Shown one piece after another: positions 1 through 9,959 of a DNA stretch of 64,000 nucleotides. The DNA is from Rhynchopus sp. YZ270_cl-10. Taxonomy: Eukaryota > Euglenozoa > Diplonemea > Diplonemida > Diplonemidae. The stretch is from contig OZ037838.1 in assembly GCA_964035575.1 (NCBI GenBank), forward strand, positions 1,426,001 to 1,490,000, written 5' to 3'. The notes beneath the pieces are model-generated. The model did no database searches. It worked only from the letters and a program-made list of their open reading frames with translations, and was not told the DNA's origin. Both the position numbers and the translations under genes were made by a program. Positions within the stretch are counted from its first letter, which is position 1; each line of letters starts with the position of its first letter.

Positions 1-684
1 ACTGACTTTAGAACAGACCCGAGAGATCAGATATGACTTTGAGGAAAGAACAAAGCAATGCATCTGTACCCGCACGCCAGGTTGTAGTTACTTCAGAATT
101 TTCTTAAGTTTGCGCGAAAGAGAGCGGGGGCAACTCCTTTGTGTCATTAGTCCGCTGTGCAGCACAAAGCGAGGAACCTTAAAACACTACCTGCGTGGTG
201 GCTGAATTCACATCCCTTAGAATTACCAGAATTCAGCCTTTGTTGAAGTAACGTACATACTTGTATGTGCGTGTCACGCTTCTCCACCCTTAAATGGGTG
301 CACTGCTTCACTGCAGCGGGTAAGCCTCTCTCGACTAGTGCGAACTTAAGAATGTTCTGCTGCAACTTACCAAAATCGATTTTCTCACCCCAAACACCCG
401 CAACACCCCACCTGCTACTTCGGTAGCCTGTGTTGTTGGGAGTTGGTTCTCATGTTGATCCCCAGTGACTGTCTTGCACTGCTTCTTCTGAGCCCAACAC
501 TGTTTGGCCTGTCGACGGGGTAATAAATACGAAGACAGGGGGGCGGTGCCAACAATTTTCCGATGATGTAACGTTTATCTGATTGATTTATCGTTTGATA
601 TACCTTGTGTGTCCTTCTTCATGCACACCAAGCAACATATATTGAACGGTATTTTCAAGCGATACTTCGTTATGTCATCGGGGG
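1..684. other. gene-free left edge
   Basis: I see no convincing gene, RNA or repeat here. Open frames are short and have no protein-like composition. Confidence 0.5.
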
Positions 685-689
685 GCGGA

Positions 690-844
690 CCCCGCGCGGA
701 CCCTTGACTCTGGCACTCTGGCACTCTGGCTGTACCTGTGTACCTGTGTACCTGTGTACCTGTGTACCTGTGTACCTGTGTACCTGTGTACCTGTGTACC
801 TGTGTACCTGTGTACCCCCAGTGCCAGTCAGGGTCCGCGCGGGG
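690..844. repeat. 8-bp minisatellite between inverted arms
   Basis: About ten tandem copies of CTGTGTAC fill 731-816. They are bounded by inverted arms: 690-717, beginning CCCCGCGCGGACCC, matches the reverse complement of 820-844, ending GGGTCCGCGCGGGG. The layout (inverted ends with a minisatellite core) recurs at 9180-9266 and 40477-40973, so this may be a small transposon whose core expanded. No clean target duplication is visible. Confidence 0.6.
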
Positions 845-975
845 TACCCCGGGGGGTACCCCCGGGGGTAGTCTGGGGGGTACCCCTCAGATTTGGGGGG
901 TACCCCATGGGGTACCCCATGGGGTAGTCTGGGGGGTACCCCCTTGGGTACCCCCCGCGGACCCTACCCTAAGGG
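845..975. repeat. GGTACC-rich palindromic block
   Basis: Many overlapping copies of GGGGTACCCC-like palindromes separated by short spacers, ending near GGACCCTACC. It abuts the minisatellite. No coding signal is apparent. Confidence 0.55.
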
Positions 976-1503
976 TAGGAATGGGCCACCGTGATCAAGT
1001 TTTCAAAAAAAAAAAAAAAAATGCTCTGAAACGTCAGCGCAAATAATACCAATGAACCTAAAGAGAGGGGATGGGGGGGGAGGAGATTGGGGAAGGGGGG
1101 GTCCATTCAAGGGGGGGGGGGGGGGGGGGGGGGGTAAGCACAGCAATTTTTTTTTAATCCTAGCCTTTGAACGAAATTTTTTTCTCTGTTGCGTTCTAAA
1201 GAATGAAATGGGGGATGGGGTGGGGTGGGGTGGCAATTTTGTTGTTTTTTTCTGCTTCACTCAAAGAGAGAAGGTAAAAAGAGGAGGGCGAGGGAAGGGG
1301 GGGTTCTTGTACTAAATTGTTTTAAATATCTGGGGGGGGGTTTATTTTTGTGTTACAATAACTAAAAAAAACCGAAAGTTTTTTTTTTCTCTTCAATCAC
1401 TCTTGTGACAACTATGGCATTTGTTGCATGGTGACTAAGCGCACCCTGGTATCATCTTACAACTTGTTTTGTTTTCCCCCCTTTTCCCCTTCTTTCTTTT
1501 TTA
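976..1503. other. low-complexity homopolymer region
   Basis: Long runs of A, G and T, including a poly-G run near 1110-1133 and GGGGT repeats near 1210-1232. No gene is supported. Confidence 0.5.
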
Positions 1504-1540
1504 TAAGGTGACTAAGCACGAGAGGCTTAGGATCATCTTA
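1504..1540 (+). other. dispersed stem-loop, GAGA tetraloop type
   Basis: Outer stem TAAGGTGA pairs with TCATCTTA (one G-U pair). Inner stem CTAAGC pairs with GCTTAG. The tip is an unpaired A and C(GAGA)G, a GNRA-type tetraloop. A two-base GA bulge lies on the 3' side and a T-rich tract follows. This is the best-formed copy of a family seen across the window on the + strand. Confidence 0.6.
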
Positions 1541-1614
1541 TAAACTTTTCTTTTTTTACCCTACCAGACAGACGTGATGTTAGGCCACCAAAACAGGACC
1601 TTTTTTTTCACGGA

Positions 1615-1646
1615 AAGGTGAGTACGCGAAGACGTAAGCTCATCTT
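1615..1646 (+). other. dispersed stem-loop, covarying copy
   Basis: Outer stem AAGGTGAG pairs with CTCATCTT over eight positions (one G-U). The inner stem is TACG/CGTA, unrelated in sequence to the copy at 1504 but equally paired. A two-base 3' bulge is again present. Confidence 0.55.
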
Positions 1647-1934
1647 CTTAACTTTCTTATTTTTTGGTGGTACACTGTCACGAGAGGGCTTTGTATTTCA
1701 ACTTTCGTTTTTTTTTTTTTTTTCCAGCACGATAAAGACGTGCACGAAAGGTTTCATCTTTCAAATGTTTCTTTTTGTTTCCCTCCCCAACCACCCTCTT
1801 GGAAAAAGGCGTGTGTTCCTCAGTAAAACTTAAAATATCTGAACAACAAGGTCAACCTGAATTGTCCAGAAATATTACGGCCCGCTACTTAAGTCCCATG
1901 TTACGAGAGGGCTTTTTATTTTTATTCCTACGAA

Positions 1935-2007
1935 CATGGTATACATAAGATCTTAACTAAGATATGGGGGAAAAACCCCTGTTTTTAAAGATCTTATGTA
2001 TACCATG
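1935..2007. repeat. small perfect hairpin
   Basis: CATGGTATACATAAGATCTT at 1935-1954 is repeated inverted at 1988-2007 around a 33-base centre containing GGGG and CCCC. It may be a miniature transposon remnant; no target duplication was found. Confidence 0.5.
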
Positions 2008-2144
2008 TACGAAGCTTACTAGGAGGAATAGTACTACCGGGTACGGTCGCCACATCATCCCTCAAACAGGAGGATTTGTGCAATCCACGAAAACAACTTT
2101 ACTTACCTGCCCCCGATCCTACTATTTTTTCTTGTTTGACTATT

Positions 2145-2235
2145 TCAGATGTCAACCTCGAACGGGATGAACTGCATGGGTTATGTACCGGTACCAAAAG
2201 GTACACTGTTCCGAGAGGGCTTTTGTATTTCAAGT
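2145..2235 (+). repeat. dispersed repeat, ACACTGTTC type
   Basis: A block of about 90 bases starting after TTTCAG, running through GATGT and TGCATGGGTT and ending in GGTACACTGTTC, GAGAGGGC and TTGTATTTC. Related blocks lie at 26085-26170 and 36256-36370, with a shorter one at 14700-14762. The end can pair (AAGGTACA with TGTATTT), so it is probably kin to the GAGA stem-loops. Confidence 0.45.
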
Positions 2236-2239
2236 CAAA

Positions 2240-3710
2240 TTATTTTACGTTTACAATGTTCTGTGTCCAAGCGTGGGGTTTGCACTACTCTCACAAAGCC
2301 GGGAGGGGTGTCGGAAAAAGCATCGTTGCACACTGATGAGTGTTCGTACACCCTCCCTGCCTCCTATCTCCCTCTCTTTCCCTCTGCTTTTTTTTTTTTC
2401 AAGGTGGCCTGGATTGAAATTTGGTGGAGTTAAATACCACCAAACACCTCAACTCCTCCAAATTTTCAGGAAAAATTAGGTGGGTGCTATCTAACTCAAC
2501 TACTCTCGTTTGTTTTTTGTTTTTGTTTTTGAATCTGAGTCGGTCCCGCGAAAAAGTCTCTGTTGTTGTTTTTTTTATGTTGCCAATGTATTGCAGGACA
2601 TTTTTGGTCGTTCTTGTGTCTTCGAAGTGCATAAGAAATACGTACCAGTGGCACATGAGGGTGGAAATCTCTTTTTTTTTTGGTTCTCTTATTTTCTTTT
2701 GAGTCTTCGAATTGTCTTTTTTACAACTGGGCAAACGAGAACAAAGGAAGGCAGATGTTCTTTCTGTGGTCTTGCATTTTTTTCTTCTCGTTGCAAAACT
2801 AACTTCTATCCTGCGTAGTTCCCCCAATGCCCCCCCACGCAGGGTGAATATGTTTTTTAGTGTTGCAAAGCTGACTCCTTATTTGCTCTCTTTTAAAGAT
2901 CCTGGACAATTTTTTTTTGGCTGTTATCTTAGATAATCTAGATAGTAGTCTAAAATCAAAATTTGTGTTGCGTAAGGATGATTAAATACACCGTGTGCAC
3001 CCCTTTTATATGCACTTTGTGAGAAGGAGAATAAAACGACAAAAATCTAACTTGAATTGAAAGAAATCTGAATTGAAAAAGGGGGGCAACAAAGAGCTCA
3101 TCTGTGGGCACTAACTAAGTGCACCCTCATAGTAGATATAATGGTATTCCACATAAATTCGATATTTTCCCACGGTAACAAAAACAATGAAAATGCTATT
3201 TTTAAAATACCCTAAGGTTCAGATGGCGTTGCAATTCACAGTGCACACGTGGAGGCATGCTGATGCACAAATCATGCTGCAAAACCTGCAAACCCGGTAC
3301 CCAGACACCCAGACCCACGCAGTGGTGCATTACATCAAGGTAGGATGTGGCAACCGCAAAAATTACCAGATCCGGTCTTCGGTGCAGACTGTCGGCGCCA
3401 ATCCGGGCCGGGTAACGGGGCACCCCATAAAGACAGTTGCCACTGTGAACATATTTTGTTATTTGCAAAAAATATAAATTATTACCGTTTTCACATAAAC
3501 AAACAGGTGAAAATGTGCACCACCACCACTGCCTGGGTCTGAACTCTTTATTAGAAACGTTTTGTGTTCCCATACTGTCCAAAGGTCACACTGAGTGGGC
3601 CAGACTGTCCACATCTCAAATGTTCTCAAATTACCGAAATTATGTAAACTATGACAACATTATTTATACTATGAGGGTACTTCTAAAACAAAACAACTAC
3701 AACACTTTTG
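2240..3710. other. gene-free AT-rich stretch
   Basis: AT-rich with T runs. Open frames on both strands lack protein-like composition. The stretch at 3220-3440 is more balanced in composition, but I recognise no product in it. Confidence 0.4.
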
Positions 3711-3712
3711 AA

Positions 3713-3830
3713 TACCGTAATCGTAAAAATTCTGGGACGTAAAAATGTCCCAAGTTTAAAAAAGTCCAAAATGTCCCAGAATATTTACATCCCAAAAATT
3801 TTACGCCCCAGAATTCTTACGATTACGGTA
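3713..3830. mobile_element. 118-bp palindromic MITE
   Basis: The ends are inverted repeats: TACCGTAATCGTAA on the left and a near reverse complement ending GATTACGGTA on the right, followed inward by AATTCTGGG and CCCAGAAT. Counted inside the terminal TA, the inverted repeats start CCGTAATCG, as expected for a TA-targeting (Tc1/mariner-like) MITE. That assignment is tentative. Confidence 0.55.
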
Positions 3831-4157
3831 CATAAAAATCCTAGACTAGAGTTGACGACAATCTACGTCAATCATCTATCCCATGCGGGAGACGCTGTGT
3901 GTACAAGGACCTACCTCGGTAGGTGATTGTCGATACAACAAAAATAAAGCAAAAAAGAAAAATAGTGGATATCAGCCTCAGGTGTCTGCACTAATCCAAA
4001 CCAATTTTTTAACAAAAAAAAAGATAGAAAAACAAAACATTCGCCCAATACAATGGACCTAAAAGTTTACCCTCAACAATACAAACTGGGGTGTCCCCAC
4101 CAAGCGTTCCTCTCTCCTTTTCTCTGCCTCTTTCTAGCATTGATGAAGACACTGCAA

Positions 4158-4166
4158 TATAAAAGG
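4158..4166 (+). promoter_or_regulatory. TATA-like box of family copy 1
   Basis: TATAAAAGG lies 91 bases before the ATG. It is inside a 5' flank conserved in the five upstream array copies, at the same distance each time. Confidence 0.55.
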
Positions 4167-4248
4167 AACACACTCACCTCGCTCCACATATCTAATCCCC
4201 CTTCCACCGCCACCCCAACTACCACATTGCAGTGTATTGAATAAGAGA

Positions 4249-5360
4249 ATGGATGTGACCTTTGTGCTGGAAGAGTCAGGCGTGACTGCGACAGTGGAGG
4301 TGCCGTGCGAGGCGGACGTTGCAGCGGCAAAGGAGGTTGCGTGCACGGCGCTTGCTGTCTCGCCTGCGTCTGTCGAGATGCGCATCGGCACGCAGGTGCT
4401 GGAGGGACGTGCCGTCTGCAGGACACTGCGTTTGATTCAGGGGTGCAGGTTGTGCTTGCCCGCCGCTTTGCCGACATCAAGTGTCCTGCTGAGTACAGTG
4501 TAGAGGCGGCAACTGGCGGGCAAGGGAGGAACATACAACGTTTATCGCTGTCTCCTTGTGGAGCACTCTGCCTCTTTACACAGAAGACAGGCTACGTCAC
4601 CGGCCTCGATACAGAAATCTTCAGCCCTGCCTTCAGGTTCAAAGCAAGCATCGAGATGTGCGGTGCGCCTGCTGCCATCTCACGGTGCAAGACACGCTGC
4701 TACCTGGCGCGCAAGGAAGGTGTCCACGTGGTTGCGCTTCCGGGTGGGGAGGTGCTCCGCAAGGTTGACGGCCCCTCGTTCCAAGTGTTCGCGTGTGGCG
4801 GTGTTGTTGTCTCGAAGGGCATGGACAGCGTCTCTGTGTATGACGAAGACCTGACGTTGCTCCGCTTTCTCTCACACAAAGGGTGCAGGTGTGGGAGTGT
4901 GGCAGTGTCGGACTGTGGTGGATGGGTGATCACCTGCTCCAGAACAGAGCAGGACGCACGTCTGTGGGATGTGAACACAGGTGAAGCTGTGGCATGTGTA
5001 CTTGCTAATAGGAGTGCGGCGCTTTCACGATGTGCCTCTGTCTTTGCTGTGGTGCACTCTAAAAAAGTGCAGCTCTATGACTGGAGTGGTGCGGCTCTTG
5101 GCAACCTTAAAAGTGCGGATTATAGAGTTGCTAACCTGCAGTTCACTCCCTCCGGGAAGTATCTCGTAGTTCGGGTGATGGATACGGGTGCTAATGAAAT
5201 TTTTCTGCACCAGTATGATGTGACGACCATGTCCTGTGTGCGTGTGATACCGGACTCCGACGACTGCGGTACGTTTGCGATATCGCCGTGTTCACGTGTG
5301 GTATTGTTTGCGAACGAGGGACGAGACACCATTGTGACAAGACATCTGTACCCGTACTGA
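4249..5360 (+). pseudogene. ubiquitin-like/propeller family, frameshifted copy 1
   Basis: The start matches the other family members (MDVTFVLEES). Near 4401-4406 the run GGGG found in the other copies is GGG, so translation from the ATG leaves frame at the end of the ubiquitin-like domain. The whole propeller then stays open in another frame to a normal LYPY end. The rest of the gene carries no further damage, so the shift is recent, or is a base-call error in a homopolymer. The hypervariable segment after the first domain (EAATGGQGRNIQ) is identical to that of the copy at 41193, 36 kb away. The TATA-like box and 5' flank look intact. Confidence 0.75.
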
Positions 5361-5460
5361 GCGATGTTTTGCGAGAGGTTGTGTTTGTGCAGCTTCTCGC
5401 AGGCAGTCCACCCCAGAAGCACCTCCTCGCTGTCGCTGAGCAGTTGCAGCGTCTATCAGA
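5361..5460 (+). other. conserved 3' flank with out-of-frame coding signature
   Basis: Directly after the stop of most LYPY-ending copies is a conserved segment. In a frame other than that of the gene it reads as a helical protein (…DVLREVVFVQLLAGSPPQKH). The longest version is at 55078-55240. It may be a leftover of a longer ancestral C terminus. Confidence 0.4.
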
Positions 5461-5603
5461 CTGAGTGCTGGCAGGGTCCCTATCTGAAATGCAACCCCTG
5501 TGAAAGACAACACCGACGCAGGAGCGTTTTATTGGAAACTGTTTTCTTCTCCGCCAACACAAAAACACTTGGCAGAAGCTTTTTTATACAACGTTTTTCC
5601 CCG

Positions 5604-5770
5604 TCACATATGATACTGTTTTCCATGGATACACATGCAATGGAGTTGTCGTGCTCACAGAACTCGATACGCGATGGTGACAACCAAAACAAAGAAAGTA
5701 CAATAAGAAACATACGAAATGCAGGGGGGAAAAAAATACAAAGATATTTTGACAAAAGGACAAAAAAATG
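5604..5770. repeat. dispersed repeat (ATGATACTG … AAAGAAAG type)
   Basis: Shares sequence with 7644-7835, 11200-11355 and, outside the array, with two partial copies in 24985-25240. Common words are TTCCATGGATACACATG, CACAGAACTCGATA and AACAACCAAAACAAAGAAAG. Relative to the matching block after copy 4, this copy has about 105 extra bases just upstream (5506-5609). Confidence 0.6.
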
Positions 5771-5839
5771 TTTCTCCTTTTCATAGTTTCTGCTTTCATT
5801 TTTCTCTGCCTCTTTCTAGCATTGATGAAGACACTGCAA

Positions 5840-5848
5840 TATAAAAGG
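5840..5848 (+). promoter_or_regulatory. TATA-like box of family copy 2
   Basis: TATAAAAGG 91 bases before the ATG at 5931, inside the conserved upstream block. Confidence 0.55.
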
Positions 5849-5930
5849 AACACACTCACCTCGCTCCACATATTTAATCCCCCTTCCACCGCCACCCCAA
5901 CTACCACATTGCAGTGTGTTGAATAAGAGA

Positions 5931-7079
5931 ATGGATGTGACCTTTGTGCTGGAAGAGTCAGGCGTGACTGCGACAGTGGAGGTGCCGTGCGAGGCGGACG
6001 TTGCAGCGGCAAAGGAGGTTGCGTGCACGGCGCTTGCTGTCTCGCCTGCGTCTGTCGAGATGCGCATCGGCACGCAGGTGCTGGAGGGGACGTGCCGTCT
6101 GCAGGACACTGCGTTTGATGCAGGGGTGCAGGTTGTGCTTGCCCGCCCTCGCTTTGCCGACATCAAGTGTCCTGCTGAGTACAGTATGGTAGAGGGGCTA
6201 CAGGGGATGGATTATCTTAGGCAGCGGTTGAGTGCACATTACCTGTCACTGTCTCCTTGTGGAGCACTCTGCCTCGTTTCACAGAATGGGCGAGATGGGC
6301 AAGATGCAGGCTATATCACCGGCCTCGATACAGAAACCATCAGCCCTGCCTTCAAGTTCAAAGTAGACTTTGATGTGTGCGGTGCGCCTGCCATCTCACG
6401 GTGCAAGACACGCTGCTACCTGGCGGGCAAAGAAGGTGTGCACGAGGTTGCGCTTCCTGGTGGGGAGGTGGTCCGCAAGGTTGATGGCCGCTCGTACTTC
6501 GTATTCGCGTGTGGCGGTGTTGTTGTCTCCCGTGGCGAAGACGGCGTCTCTGTGTATGACGAAGACCTGACGTTGCTCCACTTTCTCTCGCACAAAGGGT
6601 GCAGGGAGGTGGCTGTGTCTGACTGTGGTGGGTGGGTGATCACCTCCTCCAGCAGGGATGAGAATGCACGTCTGTGGGATGTGAACACAGGTGAAGCTGT
6701 GGCATGTGTGCCTGGTAGTAGGATGGTGGCGCTTTCACGGTCTGCCTCTGTCTTTGCTGTGGGGAGTTCTGACAAAGTGCAGCTTTATGACTGGAGTGGT
6801 GCGGCTCTTCGCAGTGTTGATGTGGATGCGGGCAGCGGGTACATGCAGTTCACACCGTGTGGGAAGTACCTTGTCATGGTAGGGGATTCGTCCGGTAACA
6901 GGTGTCTGCACCAGTATGATATGGCGACCATGTCCTGTGTGCGTGTAATATCTCAAGAGATACCGCACATCTCTAGTGCGGGGTTTGTGATATCACCGTG
7001 TTCACGTGTGGTTGTGTTTGTTTCATCCCGCAGGACCACTATTGCGACAAGACATCTGTACCCCCACAACAGTGAGTGA
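5931..7079 (+). CDS. ubiquitin-like domain plus seven-bladed propeller protein (copy 2)
   Basis: 382 residues, used here as the family reference. Residues 1-71 follow the ubiquitin fold order: a first hairpin (DVTFVLEESGVTATVEV), a helix (ADVAAAKEVACTALAV), then RIGTQVLEG and LQDTAF, which match ubiquitin's RLIFAGKQLED and LSDYNI. There is no C-terminal GG, so conjugation is unlikely. A linker (RPRFADIKCPAEY) leads to a hypervariable segment, here long and containing GLQGMDYLRQ. Seven WD40-like blades follow, roughly at 85-142, 143-183, 184-219, 220-262, 263-299, 300-345 and 346-382. The clearest is blade 4 (AVSDCGGW … ARLWDVNTGE). The protein ends LYPHNSE. I chose the ATG at 5931 because the homology begins there in every copy. 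There is no signal peptide or membrane segment, so it is probably cytosolic. The cellular role is unknown. Confidence 0.85.
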   Translation: MDVTFVLEESGVTATVEVPCEADVAAAKEVACTALAVSPASVEMRIGTQVLEGTCRLQDTAFDAGVQVVLARPRFADIKCPAEYSMVEGLQGMDYLRQRLSAHYLSLSPCGALCLVSQNGRDGQDAGYITGLDTETISPAFKFKVDFDVCGAPAISRCKTRCYLAGKEGVHEVALPGGEVVRKVDGRSYFVFACGGVVVSRGEDGVSVYDEDLTLLHFLSHKGCREVAVSDCGGWVITSSSRDENARLWDVNTGEAVACVPGSRMVALSRSASVFAVGSSDKVQLYDWSGAALRSVDVDAGSGYMQFTPCGKYLVMVGDSSGNRCLHQYDMATMSCVRVISQEIPHISSAGFVISPCSRVVVFVSSRRTTIATRHLYPHNSE

Positions 7080-7109
7080 GTGCTAGATCACTGTTTTAGT
7101 ATTTTTATT

Positions 7110-7377
7110 ATTATTACTGCCAACAGGCTCTGCTTTTGCTCGCGGCTTTTCTTTGATACGCTATCATGAACTAATTGTGAGAGAAAATTGTGGCTGATGT
7201 CCAGATAAAAGGCTAAATCCTATTTGCTATTTGGGTTTTCAGAGAGAAAATAATTTACCCACTTTCTTTGAAGGGGTTTATGAATAGATCTGGAGTGTGT
7301 TTTTTGACAGAGAGCTGAGCCAGTGGAATGGGATCACTTGAATCCGCACAAACGCGATTATGTAGTTTTTCAGCCAC
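7110..7377. repeat. duplicated 3' flank of copy 2
   Basis: Nearly the same sequence recurs at 9272-9548 after copy 3, so gene and flank were duplicated together. The 9180-9266 insertion is absent here, which gives an empty-site comparison. Nothing gene-like is seen in the rest up to 7643. Confidence 0.65.
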
Positions 7378-7643
7378 GAACTCACGTTACGCTCTATATT
7401 TTTGCCTGCTGCGCTCGCGGAGGTACACCTTAAAATTTTATTTGCTAAGTAAGAGAAAACCGAATGGAGTGGGAACGTTAGTGAGGGCGCAGCGAAACGA
7501 TAGTGGGAACGCAACGAGCTTTTTTCATAATGTTTTATTCTTCCCGCAAAAATATGACGCGCAGAGAAACACTCGTTTTTCACAGCGCGTCCGTTTGTTT
7601 GTTTTTCTCAAACGACACCTTTTTTTCAAAAAATTTCCCCGGT

Positions 7644-7835
7644 ATCACATATGATACTGATTTCCATGGATACACATGAAACGGAGTTCCGTGCTATTCA
7701 CAGAACTCGATAGGCGATTGAGCTTATCTAACAACAACCAAAACAAAAGAAAGTACAAAGAAGAGAATAAAAAATGCGGGGAAAATAGGAAAAGAGAAAA
7801 ACAAAGAGATTTTGACAAAGTGAACAATAACATTT
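7644..7835. repeat. second copy of the ATGATACTG repeat
   Basis: Matches 5604-5770 and 11200-11355 with small indels. It lies between copies 2 and 3 of the gene array. Confidence 0.6.
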
Positions 7836-7883
7836 CAGTCAGTATTGCCTTGTAACACTGATGAAAAAAGATAGAAAACCATA

Positions 7884-7928
7884 GTGGAGCACACTCTCGG
7901 GTGGCTACACTAACACAACCAAGTTTTG
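7884..7928 (+). repeat. GTGGAGCAC dispersed element
   Basis: Starts GTGGAGCAC, continues with GGGTGGCTACACTAA and ends ACAACCAAGTTTT. Copies in the same orientation lie at 22531, 28103, 35421 and 59035. Function unknown. It sits just upstream of the promoter block of copy 3. Confidence 0.5.
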
Positions 7929-7989
7929 AAGACAAAAAGTTTACCCAATACAATGGAACTAAATTCTAGCATTGATGAAGACACTGCAA

Positions 7990-7998
7990 TATAAAAGG
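7990..7998 (+). promoter_or_regulatory. TATA-like box of family copy 3
   Basis: TATAAAAGG 91 bases before the ATG at 8081. Confidence 0.55.
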
Positions 7999-8080
7999 AA
8001 CACACTCACCTCGCTCCACATATTTAATCCCCCTTCCACCGCCACCCCAACTACCACATTGCAGTGTATTGAATAAGAGA

Positions 8081-9172
8081 ATGGATGTGACCTTTGTGCT
8101 GGAAGAGTCAGGCGTGACTGCGACAGTGGAGGTGCCGTGCGAGGCGGACGTTGCAGCGGCAAAGGAGGTTGCGTGCACGGCGCTTGCTGTCTCGTCTGCG
8201 TCTGTCGAGATGCGCATCGGCACGCAGGTGCTGGAGGGGACGTGCCGTCTGCAGGACACTGCGTTTGATTCAGGGGTGCAGGTTGTGCTTGCCCGCCCTC
8301 GCTTGGCCGACATCAAGTGTCCTGCTGAGTACAGAACTGGTAGGCAGCGGTTGACTGTACATTACCCGTCGTTGTCTCCTTGTGGAGCACTCTGCCTCTT
8401 TATACAGAATGCAGGCTACGTGACCGGCCTCGATACAGAAACCTTCAGCCCTGTCTTCAGGTTCAAAGTAGATATTGTGATGTGCGGTGCGCCTGCCATC
8501 TCACGGTGCAAGACACGCTGCTACCTGGCGGGCAAAGGAGGTATGCACGAGGTTGCGCTTCCGGTTGGGGAGGTGCTCCGGAAGGTTGATGGCCGCTCGT
8601 ACTTCGTATTCGCGTGTGGTGGTGTTGTTGTCTCCCGTGGCGAAGACGGCGTCTCTGTGTATGACGAAGACCTGACGTTGCTCCACTTTCTCTCACACGC
8701 AGGGTGCAGGGAGGTGGCTGTGTCTGACTGTGGTGGGTGGGTGATCACCTGCTCCCTCAGTGAGAAGAAGGCACGTCTGTGGGATGTGAACACAGGGGAA
8801 GGTGTGGCATGTGTGACTACGGAGGAGGGATACCTAGTGGCGCTTTCACGGTCTGCCTCTGTCTTTGCTGTGGGGAGTTCTGACAAAGTGCAGCTCTATG
8901 GCTGGAGTGGTGCGGCTCTTCGCAGTGTTGATGTGGATGGGGGCCTCGGGTACATTCAGTTCACACCGTGTGGGAAGTACCTTGTCATGGTAGGGGATTT
9001 GTCCGGTTACGAGTGTCTGCACCAGTATGATGTGGCGACCATGTCCTGTGTGCGTGTTATACCGGATATCTCTAGTGCGTGGTTTGTGATATCACCGTGT
9101 TCACGTGTGGTTGTGTTTGAGTCTTCCGCTGGCATTTTGACGAGACATCTGTACCCCCACAACGGTGAGTGA
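8081..9172 (+). CDS. ubiquitin-like/propeller family, copy 3
   Basis: 363 residues, ending LYPHNGE. The ubiquitin-like domain differs from copy 2 at one position (SPAS to SSAS, residue 39). The hypervariable segment is much shorter (RTGRQRLTVHY). Propeller blades 3 to 6 are close to copy 2 (SYFVFACGG, VGSSDKVQLY, RSVDVD), and the 3' flanks match, so copies 2 and 3 are a tandem duplicate pair. The stop lies in CGGTGAGTGAG, which would also read as a strong splice donor just before the stop codon. Whether it is used cannot be told from sequence. Confidence 0.85.
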   Translation: MDVTFVLEESGVTATVEVPCEADVAAAKEVACTALAVSSASVEMRIGTQVLEGTCRLQDTAFDSGVQVVLARPRLADIKCPAEYRTGRQRLTVHYPSLSPCGALCLFIQNAGYVTGLDTETFSPVFRFKVDIVMCGAPAISRCKTRCYLAGKGGMHEVALPVGEVLRKVDGRSYFVFACGGVVVSRGEDGVSVYDEDLTLLHFLSHAGCREVAVSDCGGWVITCSLSEKKARLWDVNTGEGVACVTTEEGYLVALSRSASVFAVGSSDKVQLYGWSGAALRSVDVDGGLGYIQFTPCGKYLVMVGDLSGYECLHQYDVATMSCVRVIPDISSAWFVISPCSRVVVFESSAGILTRHLYPHNGE

Positions 9173-9179
9173 GTGTTAT

Positions 9180-9266
9180 TGGTGTGGCTGAAAGGGGGTG
9201 CTATTTTGTGCTATTTTCTGCTACTTTCTGCTATTTTATGCTATTTTGGGGTCGTCAGCCACACCA
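9180..9266. mobile_element. 87-bp MITE with 5-bp target duplication
   Basis: Ends are TGGTGTGGCTGA and TCAGCCACACCA, perfect 12-bp inverted repeats. Flanks are GTTAT at 9175-9179 and 9267-9271. Between the ends lies a short tandem array of TGCTATTTT-like units (9199-9247). The insertion is absent after the sister copy at 7079. Confidence 0.8.
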
Positions 9267-9271
9267 GTTAT

Positions 9272-9548
9272 GGTATCTTTATTACTGCCAAGAGGCTCTA
9301 CTTTTGCTCGCGGCTTTTCTTTGATACGCTAGCGCGAACTATTGTGAAAGAAAATTGTGGCTGATGTCCAGGTAAAAGGCTAAATCCTATTTACTATTTG
9401 GGTTTTCAGAGAGAAAATAATTTACCCACTTTCTTTGAAGGGGTTCATGAATAGATCTGGAGTGTGTTTTTTGACAGAGAGCTGAGCCAGTGGAATGGGA
9501 TTACTTGAATCCGCACAAACGCGATTATGTAGTTTTTTTTTCAGCCAC
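9272..9548. repeat. duplicated 3' flank of copy 3
   Basis: Counterpart of 7110-7377, including GGCTAAATCCTATT and GGGGTTCATGAATAGATC. After about 9680 the sequence switches to a copy of the region upstream of copy 1 (3960-4248). Confidence 0.65.
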
Positions 9549-9868
9549 GGTCAGCTCACACTTCAGACCACCTTCCACGCTGTCGAGAAATAAAAAGCAG
9601 CAAACCAAGAAGGCGAATTCATATTCGCCCCATATTCAGATCCCAAATTTCCTGGACCATATTCTTGGCTCCAATAGTGAATCTCATCCTCGGGGTGTCT
9701 GCACTAATCCAAACCAAAATTTTCAAAAACAAAGATAGAAAAACAAAACATTCGCCCAATACAATGGACCTAAAAGTTTACCCTCAACAATACAAACTGG
9801 GGTGTCCCCACCAAGTGTTCCTCTCTCCTTTTCTCTGCCTCTTTCTAGCATTGATGAAGACACTGCAA

Positions 9869-9877
9869 TATAAAAGG
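9869..9877 (+). promoter_or_regulatory. TATA-like box of family copy 4
   Basis: TATAAAAGG 91 bases before the ATG at 9960. The longer 5' flank matches that of copy 1. Confidence 0.55.
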
Positions 9878-9959
9878 AACACACTCACCTCGCTCCACAT
9901 ATCTAATCCCCCTCCCACCGCCACCCCAACTACCACATTGCAGTGTGTTGAATAAGAGA

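Noticed and set aside
605-1046. VPVYLCTC repeat protein
   Set aside because: Translation of the CTGTGTAC minisatellite and the GGTACC block.
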